64,000 bases of DNA from contig JAHLEZ010000015.1 of assembly GCA_020726505.1 (NCBI GenBank), positions 1,426,001 through 1,490,000 on the forward strand. The letters are read 5' to 3'. This stretch comes from Leptodontidium sp. MPI-SDFR-AT-0119 (taxonomy: Eukaryota > Ascomycota > Leotiomycetes > Helotiales > Leptodontidiaceae). Below, piece by piece: positions 26,061 through 36,684 of this stretch. Numbering within the stretch: position 1 is the first letter of the stretch; each line of letters starts with the position of its first letter. The position numbers and the translations under genes were made by a program. Under the pieces are notes generated by a model. It did no database searches. It was not told the DNA's origin and worked only from the letters and a program-made list of their open reading frames with translations.

Positions 26061-26975
26061 CTATCTTCTTGGAGGAGGAGCAAAGCCCCCTGGAGGGAAT
26101 CCTGGGGGTGGTCCTTGGCCAAATCCACCTGGTCCACCCGGTGGTGGGAAGCCACCTGCAAATCCTGGGGGTGGTGCTGTAACAGAAGTTAGCTTTTGTG
26201 AAAGAAGCTATCCATTAGACATATCTTACCTCCTCTGCCAAACGGCGGAGCGCCTGGGAAACCACCTGGGAAGCCGGATGGGGGTCCACCAACACCAGCA
26301 GCAGGGCCCTAAGAACCATTAGCATGTATGCAACATAGTAGAAACAAGATATAAACATACAGCCAATCCAACGGGTGCACCTCTTCCAGCAGGTCTCGCG
26401 ATTCCAGCACCAGCAGCAAGTGTAGTTGAAATTCCACCTGGTGCACTAGCTCCCAATCTCGCGGATGGGTCTGCTGGGGGAGGAGATTCGACTGAGAGGG
26501 AGATGATATGTGCGCCTCGAACGATTGTAAGACCCAGTGTACGCTTCTCTTCGTTCTCGACCATTGCTGCTGAGCTGCCGCTGGCGCCTGGAGCAGCAGA
26601 CTTGTTCGCCTTGCGTTTGACACGTCTGAATTCTTCGGTATCCGCAAGAACTAAGTTCATGTGCTATAAAAAAGGTAAGCAATTATCCAAGAATATTTCA
26701 AAACATAAGAATCGCACCTTGTCGAAGGCCAACATCTGTCCAACCATTTGTCGTCCATCATTCATAGTCACCCTCATCCGGTAATTGATCTATATCCAAA
26801 TCAGCACGCGCTCCACCAATATTGAAATCGCAGTAGCTGCAAGAGCATGCGCAAAGATTGTAACGTACGAGACCGGCCTAGAGAGAGGATAAAAGTCAGC
26901 CTATAATGTCAACACAGAGCTTGAAGAGCGGGAGGAGGAGGTCAAACTCACCATCTTTCCTTGCTTGTTCGCCAT
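26061..26975 (-). CDS. smb1: small nuclear ribonucleoprotein-associated protein B (SmB)
   Basis: Six exons: 26952-26975, 26869-26877 (9 bases), 26718-26789, 26361-26663, 26230-26308 and 26061-26176. The product is about 200 residues. It begins MANKQGKM-AGL-INYRMRVTMNDGRQMVGQML, where AGL is the microexon. The Sm1 motif is followed by AFDKHMNLVLADTEEFRRVK and the Sm2 motif KRTLGLTIVRGAHIISLSVE. The C-terminus is a Pro/Gly-rich tail with repeated PPPGF- and GGFP-type units ending APPPRR. SmB is one of the seven Sm proteins that ring U1, U2, U4 and U5 snRNAs in the nucleus. It diverges from RPL11 over a 317-base shared upstream region. Confidence 0.95.
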
Positions 26976-27292
26976 GATGACTTTTGAGATGCGCGACAGG
27001 CGGCTTCTCTGGGGGTTTCAAAGAATGTGTTTTTGAAGTTCTGCGACTTCAGTCTTTCTCTTGAGCTTTTGCAAGCTTATGGAGTTGAGACCTGGCGTTC
27101 CTGAACACCATCTTGGGGCATCTCGAGGAGGCTCCAAATTTAAAGCGCTAGTATGATTAAGGTTTAGCGGCACCCAAAGCTTAAGCGACCACACAGGTTT
27201 GATTTTGAAAAAGAGCGACCTCGAACTTTTTCCACGATCCAACCTCACAACGACAAAAACACCTTCACGACAAACCCTCAGCATCAATCAAA
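26976..27292. promoter_or_regulatory. bidirectional promoter between SmB and RPL11
   Basis: The two start codons face away from each other across 317 bases. Both genes are housekeeping genes for RNA processing and translation, so shared strong expression is plausible. No specific factor site was identified. Confidence 0.55.
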
Positions 27293-28089
27293 ATGGCTGA
27301 ATCCGGAGAGAAGAGCGGCAACCCCATGAAGGAGCTCCGCATCCAGAAGCTCGTTCTCAACATCTCTGTTGGAGAGTCTGGTGATGTACGTCTTTTCCAG
27401 CACTCACCATGTCACTTTGGGAACTTGCGACTTTGCCCTTCGTCCTCGATCTCAACCTCGAGACAACTTCAAGCATATACTGACATTTAAAGTAGCGTTT
27501 GACCCGTGCCGCGAAAGTCCTGTTTGTTATCCGCCCTGCTCTCTCTCTCTCGCAAAACTAATCAATCTCCCAGTGAGCAACTGAGCGGTCAAACCCCAGT
27601 CTACAGTAGGATCCTCCTCTCAATGACCCCTGCAGACAATTTCTTACCTATTCCCTACAGGCAAGGCCCGCTACACCGTCCGAACCTTCGGTATCCGTCG
27701 TAACGAGAAGATTGCCGTTCACGTCACCGTCCGCGGACCAAAGGCCGAGGAGATCTTGGAGCGTGGATTGAAGGTCAAGGAATACGAGCTCCGCAAGCGT
27801 AACTTCTCTGAGACTGGCAACTTCGGTTTCGGTATCAGCGAGCACATCGATCTCGGTATCAAGTACGACCCTGCGATTGGTATCTACGGAATGGACTTCT
27901 TCTGCTGCATGTGAGTACTGGACATTCGGATATATATTGGATAGGGATTGACAAGATTGTAGGACCCGTCCTGGTGAGCGTGTTGCCAAGCGTCGCCGCT
28001 GCAAGACCCACGTTGGATCTGCTCACAAGATCAAGCGTGATGAGACCGTCAAGTGGTTCAAGAACCGATTCGAGGGAATTGTCAGATAA
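27293..28089 (+). CDS. RPL11: 60S ribosomal protein L11 (uL5)
   Basis: Five exons: 27293-27385, 27496-27521, 27574-27605, 27661-27910 and 27963-28089. The second and third exons are only 26 and 32 bases. Joined, they give about 175 residues, the expected length: [20 protein letters not shown], then [40 protein letters not shown] and [20 protein letters not shown], ending [15 protein letters not shown]. This is the uL5 family, which contacts 5S rRNA and forms the pre-assembled 5S RNP with uL18. The donor of intron 2 (GTTTGT) and that of intron 3 (GTAGGA) are weaker than usual, but both are required to keep the conserved frame. Confidence 0.97.
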
Positions 28090-28636
28090 ATGGACTGCAC
28101 CGAAAGAAAAAAAAAGTGGTAGATCTTGCATCACTGGGGTTGGGATGGATGGATGGATGGGGCGTGCTGGTTTGACTTCGGACATTTGCATGTACTTTGA
28201 ATGACAGCCACAAAGCAAGCAGCTCATCAACAACCCAGCACTCCATTGGAGCAGCTACGGCCAAGAGCCCGACCGGCTACCATACCGGCTTGTAGCAGTC
28301 TACATCATTGCGCTTTCCGTGAACTTTGTGATTGGAGTTGGGGTTATCCGGCGTTGTTTTCTTACCAGCCTCTGATCTGGGCTGCATGTCACGTTGTTGA
28401 CTTCAGTAATGGAACATGTGGTGCGTGATAATTTGCACATAGCCTATCCTCAGATAAGAATGGAATGCATAAACAAACTATTCCTGGTCTTCTATGTTTG
28501 ACTTCAAATTCCACGATGACAAATCTTTACATGATTTCTATTCCACAGTATCTATCCCAGACCTCTCCAACGCCTCCATGTATGACCGCACAATCTATCA
28601 ACAATATCCACCACCCAATCCTCCCCTGCCTTTTCT
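28090..28636. other. intergenic between convergent genes
   Basis: Contains a short GGAT microsatellite near 28145-28160. No other feature was seen. Confidence 0.5.
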
Positions 28637-29001
28637 TCACTTCGTCGAATCCGTGCCATTCATAATGTTATTGAATATCTTCCCAATAACCGAAGGCTAT
28701 TCAACAAATCTCATCAGCACTCAAACTTCCCAGTAACAACAGAAAGAGTACATACCTCCTGTCTCTGGTCACTTATTCCCTCCTTAAACTTCGCACTCCC
28801 AACTCCCTGGTGATCACTCGCACCACTCTTCTGGTCTTGACTCCCAAGCTGACTCGCAGCTCCTGGTGTGTGGTTATTCGAAGCCCCTGCTCGACTGTAC
28901 GCCTCCTCGATATTCTTGACTCCAGGTGTCTTTCCCGAGACAAGGTCGGAGAGGAATGATTTCTCGGCCGTCTGGTCTGCGGATTTTGCTGAATTGGACA
29001 T
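28637..29001 (-). CDS. small conserved-looking hydrophilic protein (about 101 residues)
   Basis: Two exons: 28756-29001 and 28637-28696. The donor is GTATGT and the acceptor GAATAG, and the phase is 0. Exon 1 reads MSNSAKSADQTAEKSFLSDL, then VSGKTPGVKNIEEAYSRAGA and SNNHTPGAASQLGSQDQ. The join gives GISDQRQE-PSVIGKIFNNIM and a stop soon after. The second exon was chosen because it continues a balanced hydrophilic protein with a terminal amphipathic segment, whereas reading through the donor gives an implausible tail. There is no signal peptide or membrane segment. The dense small motifs suggest a conserved fungal family, but I cannot name one. Confidence 0.65.
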
Positions 29002-29694
29002 CCTTGCAACAGTGTGGTATAGGAAGTTCAAATAATGAGAATAATTATCGCGCTCGTAATGGCAAAAATGAATTTCTTCTGGAGGTATCTGACCTTCTCT
29101 TAAACACAAATCAAGTACTAAGAGAAGTCAGGAGCGACTTGTAAAACCTACTTCACACCATCAGTCTTTCTCTCCTACTTTACATAATCAACTCTCAGTC
29201 CATCTTAACTGGCTCTCCTCAAATAGTCATTTAACAAAGCCAAGTGGAAATCAAGTCGTCATTCCACACTTCGGGGTCAGTCCAAAGAAACACACTAAGC
29301 CTGTCCCAAAAAATGCACTATGATAGCTTAGTGCGATCCGACAACCAGATCTCAAGCAAATCTGGCATTTCGACCGACAGGGCCTCCACACGTGTTTCAA
29401 CTATCTCGTCTCGTATCATCATCCCCTTGGTCATCATCATGTTCTGAATTTCACATGAAAATGTTGATAGTCCAGAGCTTGGGTCTGAAACTTAGTTGAG
29501 ATTGTGGTAATGATAACCCTGTTCAATCCTCATAGATTTCCCAAATATAAATACATAAACAGATAGATCGTATCCAGAAATTCTCCACAGCGCCATCAGT
29601 CCAGCACGCTCATTTACTGAACTTGAGATTGAAACATAATAGAATCATACAACGCCATCGCTTCCCATCTCCTCATCATCATCCCATCGGTGTT
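29002..29694. other. intergenic, nothing recognised
   Basis: Upstream region of the 101-residue protein gene and 3' flank of the next small gene on the same strand. Confidence 0.5.
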
Positions 29695-30128
29695 TTACTT
29701 TGGTGGTGATCCAGACGTGAAGCTGGAGTTACTTTGGTCAGAAATCATGTCTTCCTCTATATGCATGTGCCTTTGAGTGAGACGTACTTATTCCACATCT
29801 TCCCGATTATGCCTGTAGCTGGCTTCATGTCGTTGAAGCTCTCTCGTCGTGCTTGAGCCGTGGCATCGCCGCTGTTTCGCTTCTGGTTTATGAGGCCTGA
29901 GAAGAGCGTGCCGCTGGAGCTCGAGCCCTTGAAGAGAAGAACGAGTTAGCTTAGATTTATTTCTGATCCTAAGGGGTCGTAACGATGTGTGGTGGTGGGA
30001 ATAGAGGAGAGGAGAACTAGACTTACTCTCCTTGCGGCGTCAGCACCAACATTGTTGGCTGGTGTGGACTCGATTCCAGTTCCTCCAGTTCCCCCAGTGA
30101 CTCCAGTAGTTCTTCCTGATGAAGCCAT
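29695..30128 (-). CDS. small Gly/Ser-rich protein with conserved-looking C-terminal motif (about 89 residues)
   Basis: Three exons: 30027-30128, 29788-29927 and 29695-29722. Donors GTAAGT and GTACGT and acceptors in AG give consistent phases. The N-terminus is low-complexity: MASSGRTTGVTGGTGGTGIE. The C-terminal half reads GSSSSGTLFSGLINQKRNSG, then DATAQARRESFNDMKPATGI and IGKMWNNFTSGSPPK. The block NQKR-S-DA-A-ARR-SF-D-KP-G-GKMWN looks like a short conserved fungal motif, perhaps of the kind found in small conidiation or stress-induced proteins. That resemblance is an impression from memory, not a match I can prove. No signal peptide or membrane helix is present. Confidence 0.65.
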
Positions 30129-31148
30129 TTTAAAAATTGAGATTGAGTCGGAACGAAATGTACTTGGCTTGGTATATATTTGAGGTGGTGTGAGAATCAG
30201 AGAAGGCAAGCAGTGAGAAGTATGAAGGAACAGAAGAGAGGAAGTAGAGGGAAAGAGGGGAGGTCACTCATTTATCACCTACCTCCCCCGCCCTGCACAT
30301 GCCATGCCTGCCTCACAACAAGCATACCTCCCTTCCCTTCCCTTCCAAAACCAATCCCAATCCATAAAAAGCATTAATAATGACGTTCATCAACCGGCTC
30401 ACCCATCACCTCCGCACCCCATCATCTCGCGTCCACACACTCAGCCTTGTACATAAAGGTAGCACTTACCCCTCACATATGGCATGATCCCTCATCAGAA
30501 CCAACCAAACCCCGCCATCTAAACCTATCCAAACCAGCCAAACCAGCCCAGAAAACCTACCCCTCCACACCTCAGGGACCCTTACAACCTACACTCCCAA
30601 CCCAGATCGTCCACAGTAACCGAGCGCATTCGAGCCTAGAAGCCCAATCACACTCGGAGGATTCAAAGGGCAACCACGCTCAATTGCGTGGCGATTGGTC
30701 AAAGAAGTACCCGTGAAACTTCAAAGAAGCTGTTGTCCACGCGCGGTGGGAAAGTCATGACGAGTAGTGGAGGAAGCTTCCCGTGTTAGTGTGCGATCGC
30801 GGGGATCCCTCCCTTTGATTTGTCGATCTTGTTGGCTTTGGGAAATCGTACACGTGAGGCTTGTGAATTTGAACTTTGTTGATTACTCCATCTTCGCCGG
30901 AGAATGTGGGGGTTATAGTCCGTTATATGTCAGATGCTTGAAGCCTGATAATTATGGAAGTCAGACGTCCGACCTGTTGTGAGGACGGTTGACGTTAAGG
31001 TAGTGCTCCAAAAGCAGATGGCCCACTTCTTCACATCATCCAATCACAGGCCGTAAATCCCCGCCCCTCTCAAAGGGCAGCCAAGTCTCCCAGAGGCCGC
31101 CCTTTTCTCGCTTCACTCATCTCTCCCTCTTCCCTCACAATCCCCAAA
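30129..31148. other. intergenic, C-rich promoter-like DNA
   Basis: About 1 kb upstream of the 89-residue protein gene. C-rich runs occur around 30270-30600. No coding exon was recognised. Confidence 0.5.
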
Positions 31149-31547
31149 TCAATCCTCCAAAGCCCAAAACTCATCCAAATCTCTAATCCTTCGATGCAAA
31201 CCTTCATCACCCCTCACTCTCCCCTGAGCCAAAACCTCAAGTCCATACCTCTCCATCTTCACTCCCGAATCTCCCATCAAGAGCTTTTCAGAGGCGGGGG
31301 TAACGCAACCCGGGAGGCCTCTGTGAAGTGCGATGTGCAACAGAAGGCCGCCCTCATGCACGCTGGGGAGTCCTGATTGGTGGGTGTGAGAAAACGGCGG
31401 CTGGGAGCCCAAAAAGGGCGACAAAGAGGGCGGAGTGCGATATGCAACAAAACTTTTCGATCGATTCGAGGGTGTCGTGACTGAAGCTGTGAGATCCAAT
31501 GAATTTTCTTCAGGCTCAATGAAAACGAAGGCCTCTTCCTGCCTCAA
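31149..31547 (-). CDS. uncertain open frame of 132 residues
   Basis: A single uninterrupted frame starts MRQEEAFVFIEPEENSLDLT. Its second half has coding-like composition: LPSVHEGGLLLHIALHRGLP, then LLMGDSGVKMERYGLEVLAQ and GDEGLHRRIRDLDEFWALED. It lies about 280 bases downstream of the pyruvate carboxylase stop, on the same strand. I recognise no family and see no signal peptide. It could be a small gene, a terminal exon of a gene whose other exons I missed, or chance. Confidence 0.3.
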   Translation of the reverse strand: MRQEEAFVFIEPEENSLDLTASVTTPSNRSKSFVAYRTPPSLSPFLGSQPPFSHTHQSGLPSVHEGGLLLHIALHRGLPGCVTPASEKLLMGDSGVKMERYGLEVLAQGRVRGDEGLHRRIRDLDEFWALED

Positions 31548-31826
31548 TCATCTGCTTAATTGCAGGGGGGAGTTGTGCCTACACAGCTGCAAGGTTGGAA
31601 CCTGAAGTTGTCACACGACGAAGGTATTGATAGCGTTCCAAATTAAAGGGTGCGAGAGTAGGTAATCATAACAAGGTCAAGTGATAACGTGTTACAACCT
31701 TCCAATCCCAAGCCTTACCACCAGCAATTCAGTAAGACTTCTTCGCTCTTATCATCTATTCATCATCATCCACTTCGATCCTTTTGACCTTTTGGCACGC
31801 TCCAAAATACGTTGAAATAAAACCTT

Positions 31827-34800
31827 CTACTTGTCACCTGGCTTGACAATCTTACAGATGAGATCGGAGCCTCCAACCGAATCACCCTCCTTGATCTGGA
31901 TCGAGCCAACCTTACCAGCGTGGGGTGCAGAGATAACCATTTCCTATTGACCACATTAGCACTTTTCTTTTCTAAGATAGAGAGCTTACTTACCATCTTC
32001 ATGGCACTGAGAACAGCGATTGGGTCACCCTTCTTGACCTCACCACCATCCTTGACACGGATCTCAACAACAACACCAGACATTGGTGCTCCGACTTGGC
32101 TGCTGTCTCCAGGATCTGCCTTGGGTCTGCTGGTGTTCTCAACGGCAGCGTTGTTGTCATCAACTGTGACTTGGCGGACCTCACCTGCAAACTGTCAGTC
32201 ATTATTCTAGTTTCTGGACTGGAATCCTTACCATTCATCTCGTAGAACACTTCTCTCTGGCCAGTGGTATCTGACAAGGGGCCAACGGCAAGAAGCTTCA
32301 AGATCAGAACCTTGCCCTTCTCGAGCTCGACGTGGAACTCCTCTCCAATCTCTGGCCGCGACAAGAAGTATCTGGTTGGGAGAACACTTAGATCACCATA
32401 CTTCTGGATGAAGGTGCGGTAATCCTCGAAGACCTTGGGGTACATGGCGTAACTGGCGACATCACATTCAGTAACGCTTCCGTACTTTGTGTAGATATCC
32501 TTCTTGATCTTAGCCAGATCAAGAGGCTCCAGAGTCAGACCAGGTCGCTTATCAAGCTTGCGTCTACCACGGAGGGCATTGGATCTGAGAGGCTCGGGGA
32601 ACCCGCCATATGGTTGTCCCATGAGACCCTCGAAGAACTCAAGGACGGAACCTGGGAAATCAAGCTCGCCAGCCTTCTTTTGAACATCGTCGAAGTTGAG
32701 CTTGTTGGAGACCATGAACTGAGCCAAATCACCAACAACCTTCGATGTTGGAGTGACCTTGACGATGTCACCAAGCAAGTCATTTGCCTGTTCGTAGGCC
32801 TTCTTAGTTTCGGCCCATTGTGCGCCAAGGCCAAGTTGGGAGGCTTGGAACATCATGTTTGTCAATTGTCCACCAGGAATCTCGTGTTCATAGACCTCAG
32901 GGTCGGGTCCAGTCAAGCCAGCCTCGAATGGCGAGTACAAGAGACGGAGTTGAGCCCAGTAGGTATCGATTGCTCGGATGTGGTGAACGTTCAACCCTGG
33001 GTCGAGATCTGATCCTTCCAACGAAGCAAGAACGGCACCAACACTTGGCTGGGATGTCATTCCAGACAAACTGTCAGTTGCGGTATCAACCGCATCGGCA
33101 CCTGCATTCGCACATGCGACCATGGATGCAACACCAGTACCGGCTGAGTCGTGGGTGTGGACGTGAATGGGGAGATCTGGATACTTCTTGCGGATGGCTC
33201 CAATCAACAAAGTCGCAGCTTTTGGTTTTAGGACTCCCGCCATGTCCTTGATTCCGAGAACGTGTATCTTGAGTGCAACGAGTTCATCGACCAACTTCAA
33301 GTAGTACTCGAGGTTGTACTTCTTGTGAGGGTTCAACACTGCCATCTGGTTAGTAAAATTCGGTAACTGAATGTCCCAACAGCTTTTCGCGACATTGGGA
33401 GACTTGATTCGGATATTAAGAATCATAACTGGGGCAGGGTAAGCTCACTATCTCCGCTATAGCACACGGTACCCTCTACGACACCGCCGGCCTTGTGGAC
33501 AGCCTTGATGCCGACCTCAAGTTGAGCAATGTCGTTCAAGGCGTCAAATACTCTAAAAATATCCACACCGCTAGTCAAGACTTTAGCATTCATAGTTTCA
33601 AATGTCTCAGGATCAGAATAAAGGGTCCGATCCTAGATCCCAGATCATGGAGGACTTTAGGGTGAGGAGAGACATACTGTTTCTTGGCTTGCTCGCAGAA
33701 GTGATAGATTGCGTTATCTGGCAACGACGAGTACGCAACACCATTTGCGCCACGCAACAACATCTGGAAGGGAATGTTGGGAATCAACTTTCGCATCTTT
33801 CGGAGTCTGTCCCATGGGTCTTCATAGAGGAAACGCATAGCAACGTCGAAAGTGGCACCACCCCAGCATTCGAGACTGTAAAGGTTGCTGTAGGCATGGC
33901 TGGTCTCCTTGGCAATGTTCAACAAATCGACTGTTCGGACGCGGGTAGCCAGCAGAGACTGATGAGCATCACGCCAAGTTGTGTCCATGAGAAGGCATCC
34001 TTTGTTCTTGCGGACGGCCTTTGCGAAAGCCTCTGGCCCCTCGTCGACGAGAATGTTTCTCCATCCTTTCTGGCATGGCACACTAGTATCGATCTTCTTT
34101 CCAGCGTCGTCGAAGAGTTCAGGCATGATGATCTCGCCCTTGAACTTGGGCTCTCCAATCTGCCCCTTAATAGAACTTCCATTGACGGCGACGTCGCCAA
34201 GGTACGCGAGCTAACCATCCAATTAGTACAGAAAGGTTCAGAGGCCGATGAGACTTACAAGTTTCTGGGCACGGTTTTGACTGCCAACAAGGTCGAACAG
34301 CTCGGGGGTATCATCAATGAAAGTGGTCCAGCAGGTTCCCTCAATGAATGTAGGATGGGTAAGAAGGGAAGCCAGGAATGGAATGTTGGTCTTGACTCCA
34401 CGGATACGGAATTCGACTAAAGCACGAAGCATCTTGCGTCGAGCAATCTCGTAGGTGGAACCGTGGCAGGTACATTTGACAAGCTAAGAGAAGTTAGTGA
34501 TATTGTCAAGATAATGGAATTTGGGGAGAGGCAACCATGCTATCATAATGGGCTGCGTTAACGTGTGTCAGTAACTATGTCATAAATTGAACAGTATGAA
34601 AAGAACGATTCTGAGAAAGTTCCAGAGGGCCCAGAAACTCTAGTTCCAGCTAGTTTCGAGACAAGACATAAGCTCATCCCGGCGGCCTCAGCGACACGGC
34701 ATTGTGTCTCTGAGAGTCGTGATGACGGTCCAGCTTCCGTTTAGTGCTGGTATTGTAATTGCAAAACTTGCAGATGTTCAAATGGGACAGAGCGTCTATT

Positions 34801-36684
34801 AACACTCGTTGCAAGCCGCCAGGGAGCATTCATGGAATGCAAAGTCCCAAACATAGTTCAGGACATTGAGTTTCGGACTTCCGTAGATGAAAGTTTGAAA
34901 GGTTGAACTTACGAGTGATGATTGCGCCTGCGAATCCATTTCCACCATCCAATCTGACACCATTACCACCAGCCGATCTGTAAACCTCGATCTTTCCAGT
35001 GTCTGGCGAGAACCCCTTTGCAGGATCTTCTGTTGTAATACGGCACTGGATAGCGAAGCCCCGGGTGGAGATTCGGTCCTGGGTAAGTCCAAGCTGAGCC
35101 AAAGTGGCACCTGCAGCAATTTGGATTTGAGCGGCGATGAGATCAATGCCAGTGATCTCCTCGGTGATTGTGTGCTCGACTTGAATACGTGGGTTGATCT
35201 CGATGAAGTAGTATCGGTTCTTCTGATCAACCAAGAACTCCGCAGTTCCAGCGTTGCGGTAATTGACTGACTTGGCTAGCTTCACAGCATCCTTGAGGAG
35301 GCTGTCTCTGACATCGGCAGGAAGATCTTTGGCTGGAGCCAATTCAACCACCTTTTGATGTCTTCGTTGCACGGAACAATCACGCTCATACAAATGAACG
35401 ATGTTGCCGTGGTTGTCTCCCAAGAGTTGGACTTCGATGTGCTTGGGCTTGTCAAGGAATCGTTCCACAAAAACAGTGCCGTTGCCGAAGGCAGACTTGG
35501 CCTCAGAAGTGGCTCTTTGGAAGGAATCTTCTAAGTCCTTCTGTTCTCGCACAACTCTCATACCACGTCCACCACCTCCATATGCTGCCTTGATGATTAT
35601 CGGGAATCCGTATTCATCGGTGAACTTCTTCACATCCTCGAACTTGTCAACGGCCCCCTCTGTTCCAGGGACAACAGGCACACCGGCCTTGATAGCCAGG
35701 GTTCTCGCAGAGACCTTGTCACCAAGGGAATCGATGACTTCTGGGGAGGGTCCGACGAACTGCAAGCATGAATTAGCAAAAAATCCCAGCAATCACATGC
35801 CAAAGTAACATACGATGAGGCCAGCCTTCTCAACATTTCGAGCAAATTCAGCATTTTCGGAGAGGAATCCATAACCTGTGGGAGCAATTAGAAAGTCTCA
35901 CCAGAAAGCTGCGCGGATCTCTTACCAGGATGGATCATCTGGACTCCATGTTGCAGGGCAATCTTGATGATCTCGTCCCCCGCCAAGTAAGCACCAACTG
36001 GAGTATATTGTCCGCGCTTTCCGATAACGTAGGCTTCATCGGCTTCTATTGAGACAATTATGATTAGCAGTTGCTTCCAGGGGAATCAATTATGAAGGAT
36101 TACTGACTCTGTCTGTGCATGCTAAGTCGGTCCTCATAACTGCCAATCCGTTAGCCCCGCGTGTGTATCTCCAACTTTCCAAGTAGTACCTGAAAACTGC
36201 GACAGTCTGGAGCGAAAGTTCGTGGGCCTGAATACGAGTCAGCGCCTGCATGAGAGCTCACAAAGCTCCCAAGGAGGGCGGTCAGAGGTGGGACTTACAG
36301 TACGGAAGATCTAGATTATCAAACACACAGGTTAGCAAGCTGGGTTTGGCTACCCCGCCAAGTCGAGCACGTACACGAATTGCTACACAAGAGTCAGTCT
36401 CCCATCCTCGCACAGCAGCTATGGAGGAAGAAGGTACTTACGGATTTCTCCTCGATTGGCCACTGTAACATCCCAAGACTCCACGTTAGCACAGTGAATC
36501 TCACAAGAAGGAGCTCTACAACAAACCAAGAGCTTCCGGGGGAGCTGTACTCACCGAGAATCTTCTTCAGTTGCATGATACTGGAATTGGCGCGGATGCG
36601 GTGAATGGTCTGCGACTGTTGCGAGTCCTTGCCCTCCTCAAAGACCTCGCTGTAGACGCCATTGGGATCGTGGTTGTCTGTCAT
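31827..36684 (-). CDS. pyc: pyruvate carboxylase
   Basis: Sixteen exons, near 36555-36684, 36442-36462, 36375-36382, 36299-36310, 36190-36227, 36108-36139, 35926-36045, 35814-35875, 34913-35759, 34536-34552, 34259-34483, 33678-34210, 33449-33570, 32232-33338, 31994-32184 and 31827-31943. They sum to about 1193 residues, the normal length. The biotin carboxylase domain shows [11 protein letters not shown], the ATP-grasp loop [12 protein letters not shown] and [20 protein letters not shown]. The carboxyltransferase domain shows [31 protein letters not shown], a Lys in GIKDMAG and the metal site [11 protein letters not shown]. The C-terminal carrier domain has the biotinyl Lys in SAMKMEM. It makes oxaloacetate from pyruvate and bicarbonate. 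There is no obvious mitochondrial presequence, so it is probably cytosolic, as in other fungi. Confidence 0.97.

Noticed and set aside
28145..28162. GGAT tandem repeat
   Set aside because: A four-unit microsatellite of no evident function.
33602..34420. A 272-codon + strand frame
   Set aside because: It is antisense to pyruvate carboxylase exons 11-12, whose conserved protein explains the openness.
24980..36684. MPC1 and pyruvate carboxylase as a pyruvate-metabolism cluster
   Set aside because: They are separated by at least four unrelated genes and a bidirectional promoter; proximity is probably coincidental.
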